NCBI GenBank assembly: GCA_900542295.1 | Contig: UQNJ01000004.1 | Location: 84,227-148,226, forward strand | Direction of reading: 5' to 3' | Source of the DNA: an uncultured Eubacteriales bacterium | Lineage (GTDB): Bacteria > Bacillota > Clostridia > Peptostreptococcales > Anaerovoracaceae | Length of the DNA: 64,000 nucleotides | Shown here: one piece after another, positions 1 through 7,977 of the stretch | How the letters are laid out: each line of letters starts with the position of its first letter | Position numbering within the stretch: position 1 is the stretch's first letter | Position numbers and translations under genes: made by a program | The notes under the pieces: generated by a model | What the model was told of the DNA's origin: nothing | The model's input: only the letters and a program-made list of their open reading frames with translations | Databases searched by the model: none

Positions 1-621
1 CATGGATTCTGATGTGATATCAATTGCTAATCCTGTATGATGCTCGCTTCTGCCCGGGTAGGCAGAACGTGTGTTGGTAAATTTTTCACCGTTTTGGGAA
101 AGAGAGTTGTTATAAAGACTTTTTTGCAGCTCATAAGAGCGGTAAGCCGAGCATATAAGAAAGTCAAGTCCCTGGTTTTGAGCATCTCTGAGCATTTGAA
201 GATAAGCCTCATATGCAGCTCTTTTGAGATAAAGTCCCTGGTTGGTCGACAAAGTCCCATCTACCGAAACCATGTCTGAAGGATAATAATCACGGGAAAC
301 AGTATAATATTTATTTACGAGAAGCAATGTGTTGCCGTCATCATAAGTACGGGTGCTTATTATTTCGGGGATTCCAAATATATCATTATTTTCGCCGGCG
401 TTATTTGAACTTGCACCGCTGTTGGGCAAGGGGGCGTTTGATGAACTCTGAGAGGAAATCTGAGCGTTTGCATAAGTGTTTAAATTTTTGAGAATTTCGT
501 TTAATGAAGTAAAGTACTTCCGTGAAATATAGTTTTGAAAATCGTTATTTTGACATCCATAAATAAAAAACATGGAAATTATGAGAACAAATGATGCTGC
601 ATATTTGATTAGTTGTTTCAT
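1..621 (-). CDS. VanY-type D-alanyl-D-alanine carboxypeptidase lipoprotein (partial)
   Basis: This minus-strand frame is open from an ATG at 621 to the window edge, giving 207 residues with the C-terminus missing. An AAGGAG ribosome binding site lies about 7 bases before the ATG. The protein starts with a lipoprotein signal ending in an IYGC-like lipobox, followed by a Ser/Asn-rich linker. The catalytic part then shows the VanY/peptidase M15B signatures: a CSAYRSYELQ block near residue 165 and an SEHHTGLAIDI block near residue 195 that supplies zinc ligands. By family it would trim the terminal D-Ala from peptidoglycan stem peptides outside the membrane. The family assignment is secure; any role in antibiotic resistance is not implied by the sequence. 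Confidence 0.88.
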   Translation of the reverse strand, partial: MKQLIKYAASFVLIISMFFIYGCQNNDFQNYISRKYFTSLNEILKNLNTYANAQISSQSSSNAPLPNSGASSNNAGENNDIFGIPEIISTRTYDDGNTLLLVNKYYTVSRDYYPSDMVSVDGTLSTNQGLYLKRAAYEAYLQMLRDAQNQGLDFLICSAYRSYELQKSLYNNSLSQNGEKFTNTRSAYPGRSEHHTGLAIDITSESM

Positions 622-709
622 ATTATAACTCCTTTTTTAATTATGAAAGTTTAGATATACTGATATTATAAATTATCAAAAAATGAATGTCAAAAATTAT
701 AAGCGGTAC

Positions 710-738
710 TGGATAATTTTTTGCTGTAATGATATAAT
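710..738 (+). promoter_or_regulatory. candidate sigma-A promoter for glnS
   Basis: A perfect TATAAT lies at 733-738 with TGGATA (4 of 6 to consensus) 17 bases upstream. It sits 33 bases before the glnS start in the intergenic space divergent from the VanY-like gene. The -35 match is weak, so this is only a candidate. Confidence 0.45.
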
Positions 739-770
739 TTACAATATACACAATTTTTGGAGGAAATAAA

Positions 771-2399
771 ATGGCAGACAACTTTATTCACGAAATCATA
801 GAAAAAGATCTGGAAAATCATAAATACGGAGAAAAAGTTTGCACACGCTTCCCTCCTGAACCGAACGGATATCTTCACATAGGACACGCAAAGTCCATAT
901 GTTTAAATTTTACTACTGCTGCAAAGTATGGCGGAAAGTGTAATCTGAGATACGACGACACCAATCCGGTAAAGGAAGACATGGAATATGTGGATTCTAT
1001 AGAAGCTGATGTAAGATGGTTGGGATTTGACTGGGACAAGAGACTTTGGGCATCAGATTACTTTGACAAGATGTACGAAGCTGCGGTGGAACTTATAAAA
1101 AAGGGAAAGGCGTTTGTATGTGATCTTACAGGTGAAGAGATAAGAGAGTACAGAGGAACATTAAAAGAGCCGGGAAAAGAGAGCCCTTACAGAAACAGAA
1201 GTATCGAAGAAAATTTGAGACTGTTTGAGGAGATGAAAGCCGGAAAATATAAAGACGGTGAAAAAGTCCTTAGAGCAAAGATAGATATGGCATCTCCGAA
1301 TATAAATATGAGAGACCCTATCATATATAGAATTGCACATGCTTCACATCACAATACAGGTGACAAATGGTGCATATATCCGATGTATGACTTTGCTCAT
1401 CCAATTGAAGATGCTATAGAAGGAATAACTCATTCTATATGCACATTGGAATTTGAGGATCACAGACCGCTTTACGATTGGGTTTTGAAAGAAGTAGGAT
1501 GGTGGCCTATGCCTCCTCAGCAGATAGAGTTTGCAAGACTGAACCTTACCAATACAGTTATGTCCAAGAGATACCTCAAGGCCATGGTTGAAGATGGCGT
1601 GGTAGAAGGATGGGATGATCCACGTATGCCGACCATTGCAGGTATACGCCGCAGAGGATATACGCCTGAGGCTGTAAGAAGTTTCTGTGAGACCATTGGA
1701 GTTGCTAAGGCAAACAGCACCGTTGATATTTCTCTTCTTGAACATTGCGTTCGTGAAGATCTTAAAGAAAAAGTAGAAAGCCGTAATGTAATATTTGATC
1801 CGGTTAAAGTTATAATCACAAATTATCCTGAGGGAAAATCAGAGCTTTGTCAGGTAGAAAACAATGCTCAGAACGCTGAAATGGGAACACGGGAAGTATC
1901 TTTCTCAAGAGAATTGTGGATAGACGGCGCCGACTTTATGGAAGAACCGCCTAAAAAATATTTCAGACTTTTCCCGGGAAACGAGGTAAGATTAAAAGGT
2001 GCATATTTTATTAAGTGTACTGATTTTGTGAAAAACGAAGACGGTTCAATTAAAGAAATACACTGTACTTACGACCCTGAAACAAGAAGCGGCAACGGAT
2101 TTGAAGGCCGTAAGGTGAAAGGTACAATACATTTTGTGGATGCTTCCAGTGCAGTACCTGTAACAGTCAGACAATACGGTTATCTCCTTGTGGAAGATGA
2201 AAACGGAGAGATGGTAAACAATCCGGAAACTGTGAAAACTTCTGTTGCTTATGCAGAAAACTCTGTTAAAGAAGCAAAGCCGGGAGAAAGATTCCAGTTT
2301 TTCAGGCATGGATATTTTGTGGCAGATTCTAAACTTCATGCAGCAGACACGCCTGTGTTTAATGAAATCGTAGGACTAAAAAGCTCTTGGAAAAAGTAA
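771..2399 (+). CDS. glnS: glutaminyl-tRNA synthetase
   Basis: Class I glutaminyl-tRNA synthetase, which charges tRNA-Gln with glutamine in the cytoplasm. The 542-residue length matches the family (about 550). The HIGH motif is at residues 37-40 after a PPEPNGYL block. The KMSKS-type motif appears as VMSKR near 263-267, and the two C-terminal anticodon-binding barrels run to the end. The PPEPNGYLHIGHAKS and FEDHRPLYDW-like blocks separate GlnRS from GluRS. The start has a GGAGG site 8 bases upstream. Many Firmicutes make Gln-tRNA indirectly through GatCAB, so a full GlnRS reflects a lineage that acquired the direct route. It probably shares a transcript with the next gene, 21 bases downstream. 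Confidence 0.96.
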   Translation: MADNFIHEIIEKDLENHKYGEKVCTRFPPEPNGYLHIGHAKSICLNFTTAAKYGGKCNLRYDDTNPVKEDMEYVDSIEADVRWLGFDWDKRLWASDYFDKMYEAAVELIKKGKAFVCDLTGEEIREYRGTLKEPGKESPYRNRSIEENLRLFEEMKAGKYKDGEKVLRAKIDMASPNINMRDPIIYRIAHASHHNTGDKWCIYPMYDFAHPIEDAIEGITHSICTLEFEDHRPLYDWVLKEVGWWPMPPQQIEFARLNLTNTVMSKRYLKAMVEDGVVEGWDDPRMPTIAGIRRRGYTPEAVRSFCETIGVAKANSTVDISLLEHCVREDLKEKVESRNVIFDPVKVIITNYPEGKSELCQVENNAQNAEMGTREVSFSRELWIDGADFMEEPPKKYFRLFPGNEVRLKGAYFIKCTDFVKNEDGSIKEIHCTYDPETRSGNGFEGRKVKGTIHFVDASSAVPVTVRQYGYLLVEDENGEMVNNPETVKTSVAYAENSVKEAKPGERFQFFRHGYFVADSKLHAADTPVFNEIVGLKSSWKK

Positions 2400-2420
2400 A
2401 ACCTGAAAAGGAGAACAGCT

Positions 2421-3104
2421 ATGAGATATAAGATTGAGGGAACACCTCTTCCTGTGGTTATATGTCAACTGGATAAAGATGAATGTATGATTACAGAAAA
2501 CGGAAGTATGAGCTGGATGTCATCTAATATGAAAATGGAAACTACCAGCAACGGCGGAATAGGCAAAGCATTAGGACGCATGTTTGCGGGAGAAACTATT
2601 TTTCAGAATCGATATACAGCAGTAGGTGGAGAAGGAATCATAGCCTTTGCTTCAAGCTTTCCGGGAACAATTCTTCCTGTGGAAGTAACGCCGGAAAAAC
2701 CTTTGATAGTTCAGAAAAGCGCATTTCTGGCAGGCGTAGAGGGTGTGGATGTTTCAGTTTATTTTCAGAAAAAACTCGGAGCCGGTTTTTTTGGCGGAGA
2801 AGGTTTTATAATGCAAAAGCTTACCGGAAACGGAATAGCATTCGTTGAAATAGATGGTGCCGTTGTGGAATATAATCTGGCTCCCGGACAAAAGATGCTT
2901 GTTGACACAGGGCATCTGGCGATGATGGAAGCAACCTGCTCGGTTGATATAGAAGCAGTAAAGGGCGTAAAAAATATGTTTTTCGGCGGTGAAGGCGTAT
3001 TTAACACAGTTGTGACAGGACCCGGCAAAATTACTCTTCAGACCATGCCGGCAGGCAATGTAGCAAAGGCGCTTATACCGTTTATTCCTACTAACAATCA
3101 GTAA
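2421..3104 (+). CDS. AIM24 / TIGR00266 family protein
   Basis: A 227-residue protein of the AIM24 (TIGR00266) family, whose biochemical function is not established. The sequence is rich in Gly and beta-strand patterns typical of this double-stranded beta-helix-like fold. It carries GGEG-type turns repeated along the chain, for example around residues 70, 124 and 193. There is no signal peptide or membrane segment. An AAGGAGAACAGCT ribosome binding site precedes the ATG, and the gene follows glnS by 21 bases, so the two are probably cotranscribed. A strong intrinsic terminator follows. Confidence 0.8.
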   Translation: MRYKIEGTPLPVVICQLDKDECMITENGSMSWMSSNMKMETTSNGGIGKALGRMFAGETIFQNRYTAVGGEGIIAFASSFPGTILPVEVTPEKPLIVQKSAFLAGVEGVDVSVYFQKKLGAGFFGGEGFIMQKLTGNGIAFVEIDGAVVEYNLAPGQKMLVDTGHLAMMEATCSVDIEAVKGVKNMFFGGEGVFNTVVTGPGKITLQTMPAGNVAKALIPFIPTNNQ

Positions 3105-3116
3105 CAGTACAAGTAT

Positions 3117-3156
3117 GGAGCATCTTTCGCAGTTTGACGGCAGAGATGCTCCTTTT
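3117..3156 (+). terminator. intrinsic terminator after the AIM24-like gene
   Basis: A GGAGCATCT / AGATGCTCC stem (9 bp, 18-base loop) is followed by TTTT. It separates the glnS unit from the prepilin peptidase. It also makes an upstream TTG start for the next gene unlikely, because that TTG lies inside the hairpin. Confidence 0.85.
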
Positions 3157-3175
3157 AAATAAAAGGGGCTTTAAT

Positions 3176-3895
3176 ATGGGGCTGGAGTATTTTAGAGTAA
3201 CAGTCATATGTGTGGCGGCAGTTATAATAGGTATCGTGCTTGGGAACAGTGTTGTCTATATATTTAACAGGATACCGGGTAAGTGGCTTTGTGACTACGG
3301 AAAAGAACCCGATGAAGAATTGAGAAATCCAACATGCCAGAGAATAAAGAGTGTTCCGTGGAAATATTGGTTCTCTTGCTTTTTTGTCATGGCAGGAGTC
3401 TATATGGGATTAAAGGACCCCGTATATGCTTTAATAGCACTTATAACCTGCTGGATTTTGGCGGAAATGGCTATAGCTGATATCAAATACGGTATAGTAC
3501 CTGATCAGTTTATAATATTGCTGATGGTTGCGGCCGCAGGCTTTGTTCCTCATCACCACGGAGGTGAATTTTCCGGAATCTGGGGTGGGCTCATAGGATT
3601 TGGAATTATGCTGTTTTTGGGTATAACAGGAAAACTGATATATAAGAAGGATGCGCTCGGGGGCGGAGATATAAAACTTTTCGGAGCGCTTGGACTTTGC
3701 CTTGGAACAGGGGGAATACTGACTGTCTTTGTTCTTTCTACATTTGTAAGCGCTTTTCATCTTGCATTTCTGATGGTCAAAAAGCGCATAAAACCGAGAG
3801 AACAAAGGCCTCTTGTGCCTTACATAGCCATATCTTCTGCAATTTATCTGGTCATTTTACATCAAATGAGTTATAATATTATGATAAACATCTGA
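3176..3895 (+). CDS. prepilin peptidase (type IV leader peptidase, A24 family)
   Basis: An integral membrane aspartyl protease that cleaves type IV prepilin-like leader peptides. The start is placed at ATG 3176 (239 residues) because AAAGGGG lies about 8 bases before it; an in-frame TTG at 3134 falls inside the terminator. The two active-site aspartates are visible in ADIKYGIVPD and in GGGDIKLFGALG. At least six hydrophobic segments are present. The N-terminal methyltransferase region is reduced, with only two Cys (in WLCDYG and PTCQR), so N-methylation activity is uncertain. No pilin or secretion ATPase genes are nearby. The next gene (yhbY) starts 15 bases downstream. Confidence 0.85.
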   Translation: MGLEYFRVTVICVAAVIIGIVLGNSVVYIFNRIPGKWLCDYGKEPDEELRNPTCQRIKSVPWKYWFSCFFVMAGVYMGLKDPVYALIALITCWILAEMAIADIKYGIVPDQFIILLMVAAAGFVPHHHGGEFSGIWGGLIGFGIMLFLGITGKLIYKKDALGGGDIKLFGALGLCLGTGGILTVFVLSTFVSAFHLAFLMVKKRIKPREQRPLVPYIAISSAIYLVILHQMSYNIMINI

Positions 3896-3910
3896 GAAAG
3901 GATAATATAG

Positions 3911-4207
3911 ATGATAACAAGCAAACAGAGAAGTTTTCTTAAATCTTTGGCTCACAATATAGACCCTGTTGTTTATATAGGGAAAGCAGGAGTCACAGAT
4001 AACGTTAAAAAAGAAATAGATACATGCCTTGAAGCCAGAGAACTGGTGAAAGTGAAACTACAGGAGGGTTGTGATTTAATCACTAAAGACATTGCCAATG
4101 AACTGGCTTCAGAGCTTAAAGCTGAATTTGTACAGGCTATCGGCCGAAAGTTTACATTGTACAGAGAATCTAAGGAAAACAAGCAGATTGTTCTTACAAA
4201 GGCATAG
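3911..4207 (+). CDS. yhbY: YhbY/CRS1-YhbY domain ribosome assembly RNA-binding protein
   Basis: A 98-residue single CRM-domain protein, the full usual length of bacterial YhbY. It opens with an SKQRSFLKSLAHNIDPVVYIGKAG block, typical of the family, and has the ELVKVKL and IGRKFTLYR segments of the RNA-binding fold. Family members bind pre-50S ribosomal subunits. It is cotranscribed with the prepilin peptidase gene by spacing and followed 66 bases later by truA. Confidence 0.92.
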   Translation: MITSKQRSFLKSLAHNIDPVVYIGKAGVTDNVKKEIDTCLEARELVKVKLQEGCDLITKDIANELASELKAEFVQAIGRKFTLYRESKENKQIVLTKA

Positions 4208-4273
4208 AAAAACAATATATTGAAAATGTCCCGGATTAGAAGCTGCTTAAGATAATTTCAGACGGTATTTGAT

Positions 4274-5059
4274 ATGACTTCGGAAAAAAATATTTTACTG
4301 ACAATAGAATATGACGGAAGTGAATTTTCCGGCTGGCAGCGTCAGCCTGATGTAAGAACTGTTCAAGGAGAATTGGAACGGGTGCTTACGAAAGTCTGCG
4401 GGGCAGAAGTAAAATTAAACGGGACAAGCCGAACGGATGCGGGAGTTCATGCTTTGGGGCAGAGTGCCTCATTCTGCGGCAGATACGGAATCCCAACAGA
4501 CAGGCTGCTCATTGCGGCCAATAACATTTTGGCAGGGGGTAAGAGGCTGGCGTCAGTTACCGGGGATGTAAGGATAATATCGGCACGTGAAATGCCTCTG
4601 GACTTTCATGCCAGGTTTGATTCAAAGGGTAAGAAATACCGGTACGTAATATCAAACAGCCCCAATATTGATATTTTCAGGAGAAAGTATTGCTATCAGG
4701 TAACATCTCCTCTAAATACAGAGGAAATGAAAAGAGCTGCCGGGTTTATAAAAGGCACTCATGATTTTGCAGCATTTCAGTCGGCGGGCGGTCAGGAGAG
4801 AGAGACAACCGTAAGAACCGTATATGATTTTACGGTTGAACAACAAGGAAAAGATATTATAATGGAGATTTCGGGCGATGGCTTCCTTTACAATATGGTA
4901 AGAATAATTGCAGGAACCATTGTTGAGGTAGGACTGGGAAAGAGAAGCGCCGACGATATACCGGCAGTAATAGAGTCTGCAAACAGAAGTAGAGCAGGTC
5001 ATAAGGCGCCTGCAGAGGGTTTGTACTTAGTTGAAGTTTATTACGAACAGGAGATTTGA
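4274..5059 (+). CDS. truA: tRNA pseudouridine(38-40) synthase TruA
   Basis: Converts uridines 38-40 of the tRNA anticodon stem-loop to pseudouridine. The 261-residue length is normal. The catalytic Asp is residue 55 within GTSRTDAGVHA. The IEYDGSEFSGWQRQP start block, the FHARFDSKGKKYRY block and the DGFLYNMVRIIAGT block are all typical of TruA. Only one base separates its stop from the ATG of the deaminase gene that follows, so translation is probably coupled. Confidence 0.97.
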   Translation: MTSEKNILLTIEYDGSEFSGWQRQPDVRTVQGELERVLTKVCGAEVKLNGTSRTDAGVHALGQSASFCGRYGIPTDRLLIAANNILAGGKRLASVTGDVRIISAREMPLDFHARFDSKGKKYRYVISNSPNIDIFRRKYCYQVTSPLNTEEMKRAAGFIKGTHDFAAFQSAGGQERETTVRTVYDFTVEQQGKDIIMEISGDGFLYNMVRIIAGTIVEVGLGKRSADDIPAVIESANRSRAGHKAPAEGLYLVEVYYEQEI

Positions 5060-5060
5060 A

Positions 5061-5504
5061 ATGAAGAGACCTTCTTGGGATGAGTATTTTATGGAAATGG
5101 CCGAGCTGACAGCAAAGCGTTCGACCTGCATGAGAAGACATGTGGGTGCTGTAATCGTTAAAGATTGCCATGCTATAGCAACAGGTTATAACGGTGCTCC
5201 ACATGGCATAATGCACTGTGAAGACAGAGGAGGCTGTATCAGGCAGAAGCTTAATGTTCCGTCAGGCCAGAGACATGAGCTTTGTATGGCTCTCCATGCT
5301 GAACAGAATGCCATAATTCAGGCGGCTGTAATGGGAAACAGCGTGGAGGGAGGAACAATTTACATAACTCATCAACCCTGTGCAATCTGTGCTAAAATGA
5401 TATTGAATGCAGGAATAAAGAGAATAGTTATAAGAGAAGGATACCCTGATGAGCTTGCTTCGTCTATACTTGATGAGGCAGGTATAAATGTGGAAAAATT
5501 ATAG
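5061..5504 (+). CDS. deoxycytidylate (dCMP) deaminase, ComEB-like
   Basis: A zinc-dependent dCMP deaminase (147 residues) supplying dUMP for thymidylate synthesis. The zinc-binding HAEQNAI motif and the QPCAICAKM motif are both intact, and KRPSWDEYFM at the start is the family opening. The ATG at 5061 was chosen over an in-frame ATG at 5031 inside truA because AGGAGA sits about 5 bases before it and the family normally begins here. It is likely translationally coupled to truA. ComEB itself is the Bacillus homologue; no other competence genes are in view. Confidence 0.93.
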   Translation: MKRPSWDEYFMEMAELTAKRSTCMRRHVGAVIVKDCHAIATGYNGAPHGIMHCEDRGGCIRQKLNVPSGQRHELCMALHAEQNAIIQAAVMGNSVEGGTIYITHQPCAICAKMILNAGIKRIVIREGYPDELASSILDEAGINVEKL

Positions 5505-5530
5505 TAGAAAATTAAAGGAGCCTCAGTAAT

Positions 5531-6598
5531 ATGTACAGTACATTGTGGGTAACTTTTTTGATAGCGTTTGTTATTGCTCTTGCAGTAACTCCCATGGCTA
5601 TCAGGTTGGCACCGAAAATCGGAGCGGTGGATATACCCAAGGACAACAGAAGAATGCATACAAAGGCTATGCCCCGCTTTGGAGGATTAGCTATATTTGC
5701 CGGAAGTACCATATCTATGCTTATTTTTCTTCGGTTTGATATTAAGATATTGATTATTACCGCAGGCGGAGTGATGATATACCTTTTGGGAGTGGTAGAC
5801 GACCTTAAAAACCTTTCTCCAAAAGTGAAATTTGCAGGGCAGTTATTGGTCGCTTTCATAATGTATATGTGCGACATAAGAATTGAATTCATTACCAATT
5901 ATTTTGGACCGGGTAACAGCCAGCTTGGTACTGTACTTTGCTTTGTAATAACCATTTTGTGGATAGTGGGTATAACAAACACGGTGAATCTGATAGACGG
6001 ACTTGACGGATTGGCCGCCGGAACTGCTGCTATAGTATCACTTTGCATAGCTTATGCGGCGTATATACATGGGACATATCTTGCGGCGGGAGCTATGCTT
6101 GCTCTGGCAGGAGGAGCTCTTGGATTTTTGCCTTATAATTTTTATCCGGCAAAAATTTTTATGGGCGACGGAGGTTCTCTGTATCTTGGCTTTATGTTAT
6201 CCACCTTATCGGTATTAGGTACAGTTAAAAGTGCAACCTTTGTATCTATGATAATACCGGTTCTTGTGCTGGGAGTGCCGATATTTGATACGGCGTTTGC
6301 TATACTCAGGCGTTTCGTAAATAAAAAACCCATTATGGGAGCTGATAAAGGGCACCTGCATCACCGGCTTATGAATCTTGGATACGGACAGAGGCGTGCT
6401 ACCCTTATGCTTTACGGAATAACGGCTATAATGGGAGTAGCGGCGGTTCTTTACAGCAGGGGACTGTATGTTGAATTTTTGGGACTTTCTGCTATAACGC
6501 TGATGTATCTTTATATATTCCTGACGGATTCTCAGCATATAGTTCCGCAAATTAAAGAGGAATGCGAAAACGCAGAAGAAGATAGAATGAAAAAATAA
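5531..6598 (+). CDS. WecA/TagO-type undecaprenyl-phosphate N-acetylhexosamine-1-phosphate transferase
   Basis: A 355-residue polytopic membrane enzyme of the MraY/WecA family. It loads a sugar-1-phosphate, usually GlcNAc-1-P, onto undecaprenyl phosphate to start wall polymer synthesis. It has about ten hydrophobic segments. The family motifs are visible: VVDDLKNLSPKVK, NLIDGLDGLAAG (Mg-binding aspartates), FMGDGGSLYLGF and the HLHHRLMNLG histidine motif. The HHR-type motif and lack of MraY-specific blocks favour WecA/TagO over MraY. An intrinsic terminator follows after about 65 bases. Confidence 0.92.
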   Translation: MYSTLWVTFLIAFVIALAVTPMAIRLAPKIGAVDIPKDNRRMHTKAMPRFGGLAIFAGSTISMLIFLRFDIKILIITAGGVMIYLLGVVDDLKNLSPKVKFAGQLLVAFIMYMCDIRIEFITNYFGPGNSQLGTVLCFVITILWIVGITNTVNLIDGLDGLAAGTAAIVSLCIAYAAYIHGTYLAAGAMLALAGGALGFLPYNFYPAKIFMGDGGSLYLGFMLSTLSVLGTVKSATFVSMIIPVLVLGVPIFDTAFAILRRFVNKKPIMGADKGHLHHRLMNLGYGQRRATLMLYGITAIMGVAAVLYSRGLYVEFLGLSAITLMYLYIFLTDSQHIVPQIKEECENAEEDRMKK

Positions 6599-6664
6599 TA
6601 ATATGACGGTACTGACACCTGAAGGACATCTGAGGGGGAAGGCTTGTAATAAAACAGGGATAAT

Positions 6665-6697
6665 AAGTGCCGAATTTTTTCGGTGCTTGTTTTTTTT
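6665..6697 (+). terminator. intrinsic terminator
   Basis: An AAGTGCCGAA / TTCGGTGCTT stem (two G-U pairs) is followed by GTTTTTTTT. It ends the yhbY-truA-deaminase-WecA unit, immediately before the ribosome binding site of the next gene. Confidence 0.8.
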
Positions 6698-6712
6698 GAA
6701 AAAGGAGGAAAA

Positions 6713-6958
6713 ATGGAAAACAGAGTGGCTGTGATAAGCGTAATTGTTGAAGAGGAAGAAGCGGCGGAGAATATAAATTCTTTGCTTCATCAGTACAGGC
6801 AGCACATAATAGGTAGAATGGGAGTTCCTTATAGAGTAAAAGGCATTGGCATAATAAGCATTGCTATAGACGGACCTATGGATGCCATAAGTGCTTTATC
6901 AGGGAAACTGGGAGCAATAAAGGGAGTAAGCAGTAAAACCGTATATTCAAAAAAATAG
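6713..6958 (+). CDS. TM1266-family (iron-only hydrogenase system) putative regulator
   Basis: An 81-residue protein starting at ATG 6713 behind a perfect AAAGGAGG site. The sequence begins MENRVAVISVIVEE and contains HIIGRMGVPYR and ISIAIDGPMDAISALSGKLG. This is the ACT-like small-protein pattern of the TM1266 family, annotated as a putative regulator of the iron-only hydrogenase maturation system. No hydrogenase or HydEFG genes are in the window. The next gene, a substrate-binding lipoprotein, starts 53 bases later, so it may be cotranscribed with the ABC importer. Confidence 0.85.
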   Translation: MENRVAVISVIVEEEEAAENINSLLHQYRQHIIGRMGVPYRVKGIGIISIAIDGPMDAISALSGKLGAIKGVSSKTVYSKK

Positions 6959-7011
6959 TTTAGGTTCAGATGGGTGGACTATACATAAAAATATGGAAGA
7001 GAGGTAATAAA

Positions 7012-7977
7012 ATGAAGAAAATTATTGCAGTAAGCATGGCTGTTGTTATGACACTTGCCATGCTGACAGGTTGTGGAGTAAAGAATGATAAAGTGAGTGA
7101 GCCTGTAAATCTGGCGGTTCTAAACGGGCCTACCGGAATGGCAGCGGTTAAGCTTTTAGATAATGAAGAAAATTACAATGTAACAACGTATCAGGCGCCT
7201 ACAGATGTGGTTGCAAAAGTTATAAGCGGAGAGGCAGATGTTGCAGCAGTTCCGTCAAACCTTGCGTCGGTACTGTATAACAAGACCGACGGCGAGATTG
7301 TGGCAATCAGTCCTATTGCACTCGGTATGCTTCAAATATTAGGAAACAATGTAAGCTTTGATGATGTTTCGGAACTCAAAGGCAAGACCATTGTAGCCAG
7401 CGGAAGAGGAGGTACACCGGAATATGTTCTTGAAAAAATCCTTGCGGATAATGGTCTTACTCTTTATGAAGATGTTCAGGTAGAGTGGCTTGCCAACCAT
7501 TCGGAAGTTAATACAAAGCTTTTAAGTGAGGAAGGAACTGTAGCTATGGTTCCGGAGCCATTTGTTTCAACGGCTGTAATAAAGGGAGAGGGCAGAATTG
7601 AGGACATCTTTGACTTGAATGAGCTTTGGGAAGAAGGCACAGAAATGGAACTTCCCATGGGAGTTCTGATTGCCAAAAGATCATTTGTTGAGGAACGCCC
7701 GGGCGACCTTGAAATATTGCTGAAAGATCTTAAAACATCTGTGGATTTTGTTAATGAATCACCGGAAGATGCGGCTAATGATATAGTTGAAAAGGGCTTT
7801 ATAGGCAATAAAGAAATTGCTGTTGCTGCAATACCGGGCTGCCATATAGTCCTCTATACAGGAGATGAAGTTAAGACGGGTGCTGATATGCTCAGAACAT
7901 TTAATAAGATATTATACGAGATGGAGCCGGCTTCTATAGGCGGAAAGTTACCGGATGAAGATTTGTACTATCAATAA
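7012..7977 (+). CDS. ABC transporter substrate-binding lipoprotein, NitT/TauT-like
   Basis: A 321-residue extracellular solute receptor. The start at ATG 7012 has a GAGAGGT site. A signal sequence ends in the lipobox LTGC near residue 22. The mature part has the NMT1/TauA-like pattern: GPTGMAAVKLL, then SGEADVAAVPSNLASVLYN, then a hinge and GRGGTPEYVLEKIL. It is followed by a 23-base overlap with the permease-ATPase gene, so the two are translationally coupled parts of one importer. The substrate is unknown; relatives carry sulfonates, nitrate, thiamine precursors or similar small molecules. Confidence 0.85.
   Translation: MKKIIAVSMAVVMTLAMLTGCGVKNDKVSEPVNLAVLNGPTGMAAVKLLDNEENYNVTTYQAPTDVVAKVISGEADVAAVPSNLASVLYNKTDGEIVAISPIALGMLQILGNNVSFDDVSELKGKTIVASGRGGTPEYVLEKILADNGLTLYEDVQVEWLANHSEVNTKLLSEEGTVAMVPEPFVSTAVIKGEGRIEDIFDLNELWEEGTEMELPMGVLIAKRSFVEERPGDLEILLKDLKTSVDFVNESPEDAANDIVEKGFIGNKEIAVAAIPGCHIVLYTGDEVKTGADMLRTFNKILYEMEPASIGGKLPDEDLYYQ

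Noticed and set aside
1344..2339. Minus-strand open frames opposite glnS, and similar frames opposite other genes
   Set aside because: They lack ribosome binding sites and mirror the codon structure of well-supported genes on the other strand.
3134..3175. Upstream TTG start for prepilin peptidase
   Set aside because: The TTG lies within the intrinsic terminator stem-loop, whereas ATG 3176 has its own Shine-Dalgarno sequence.
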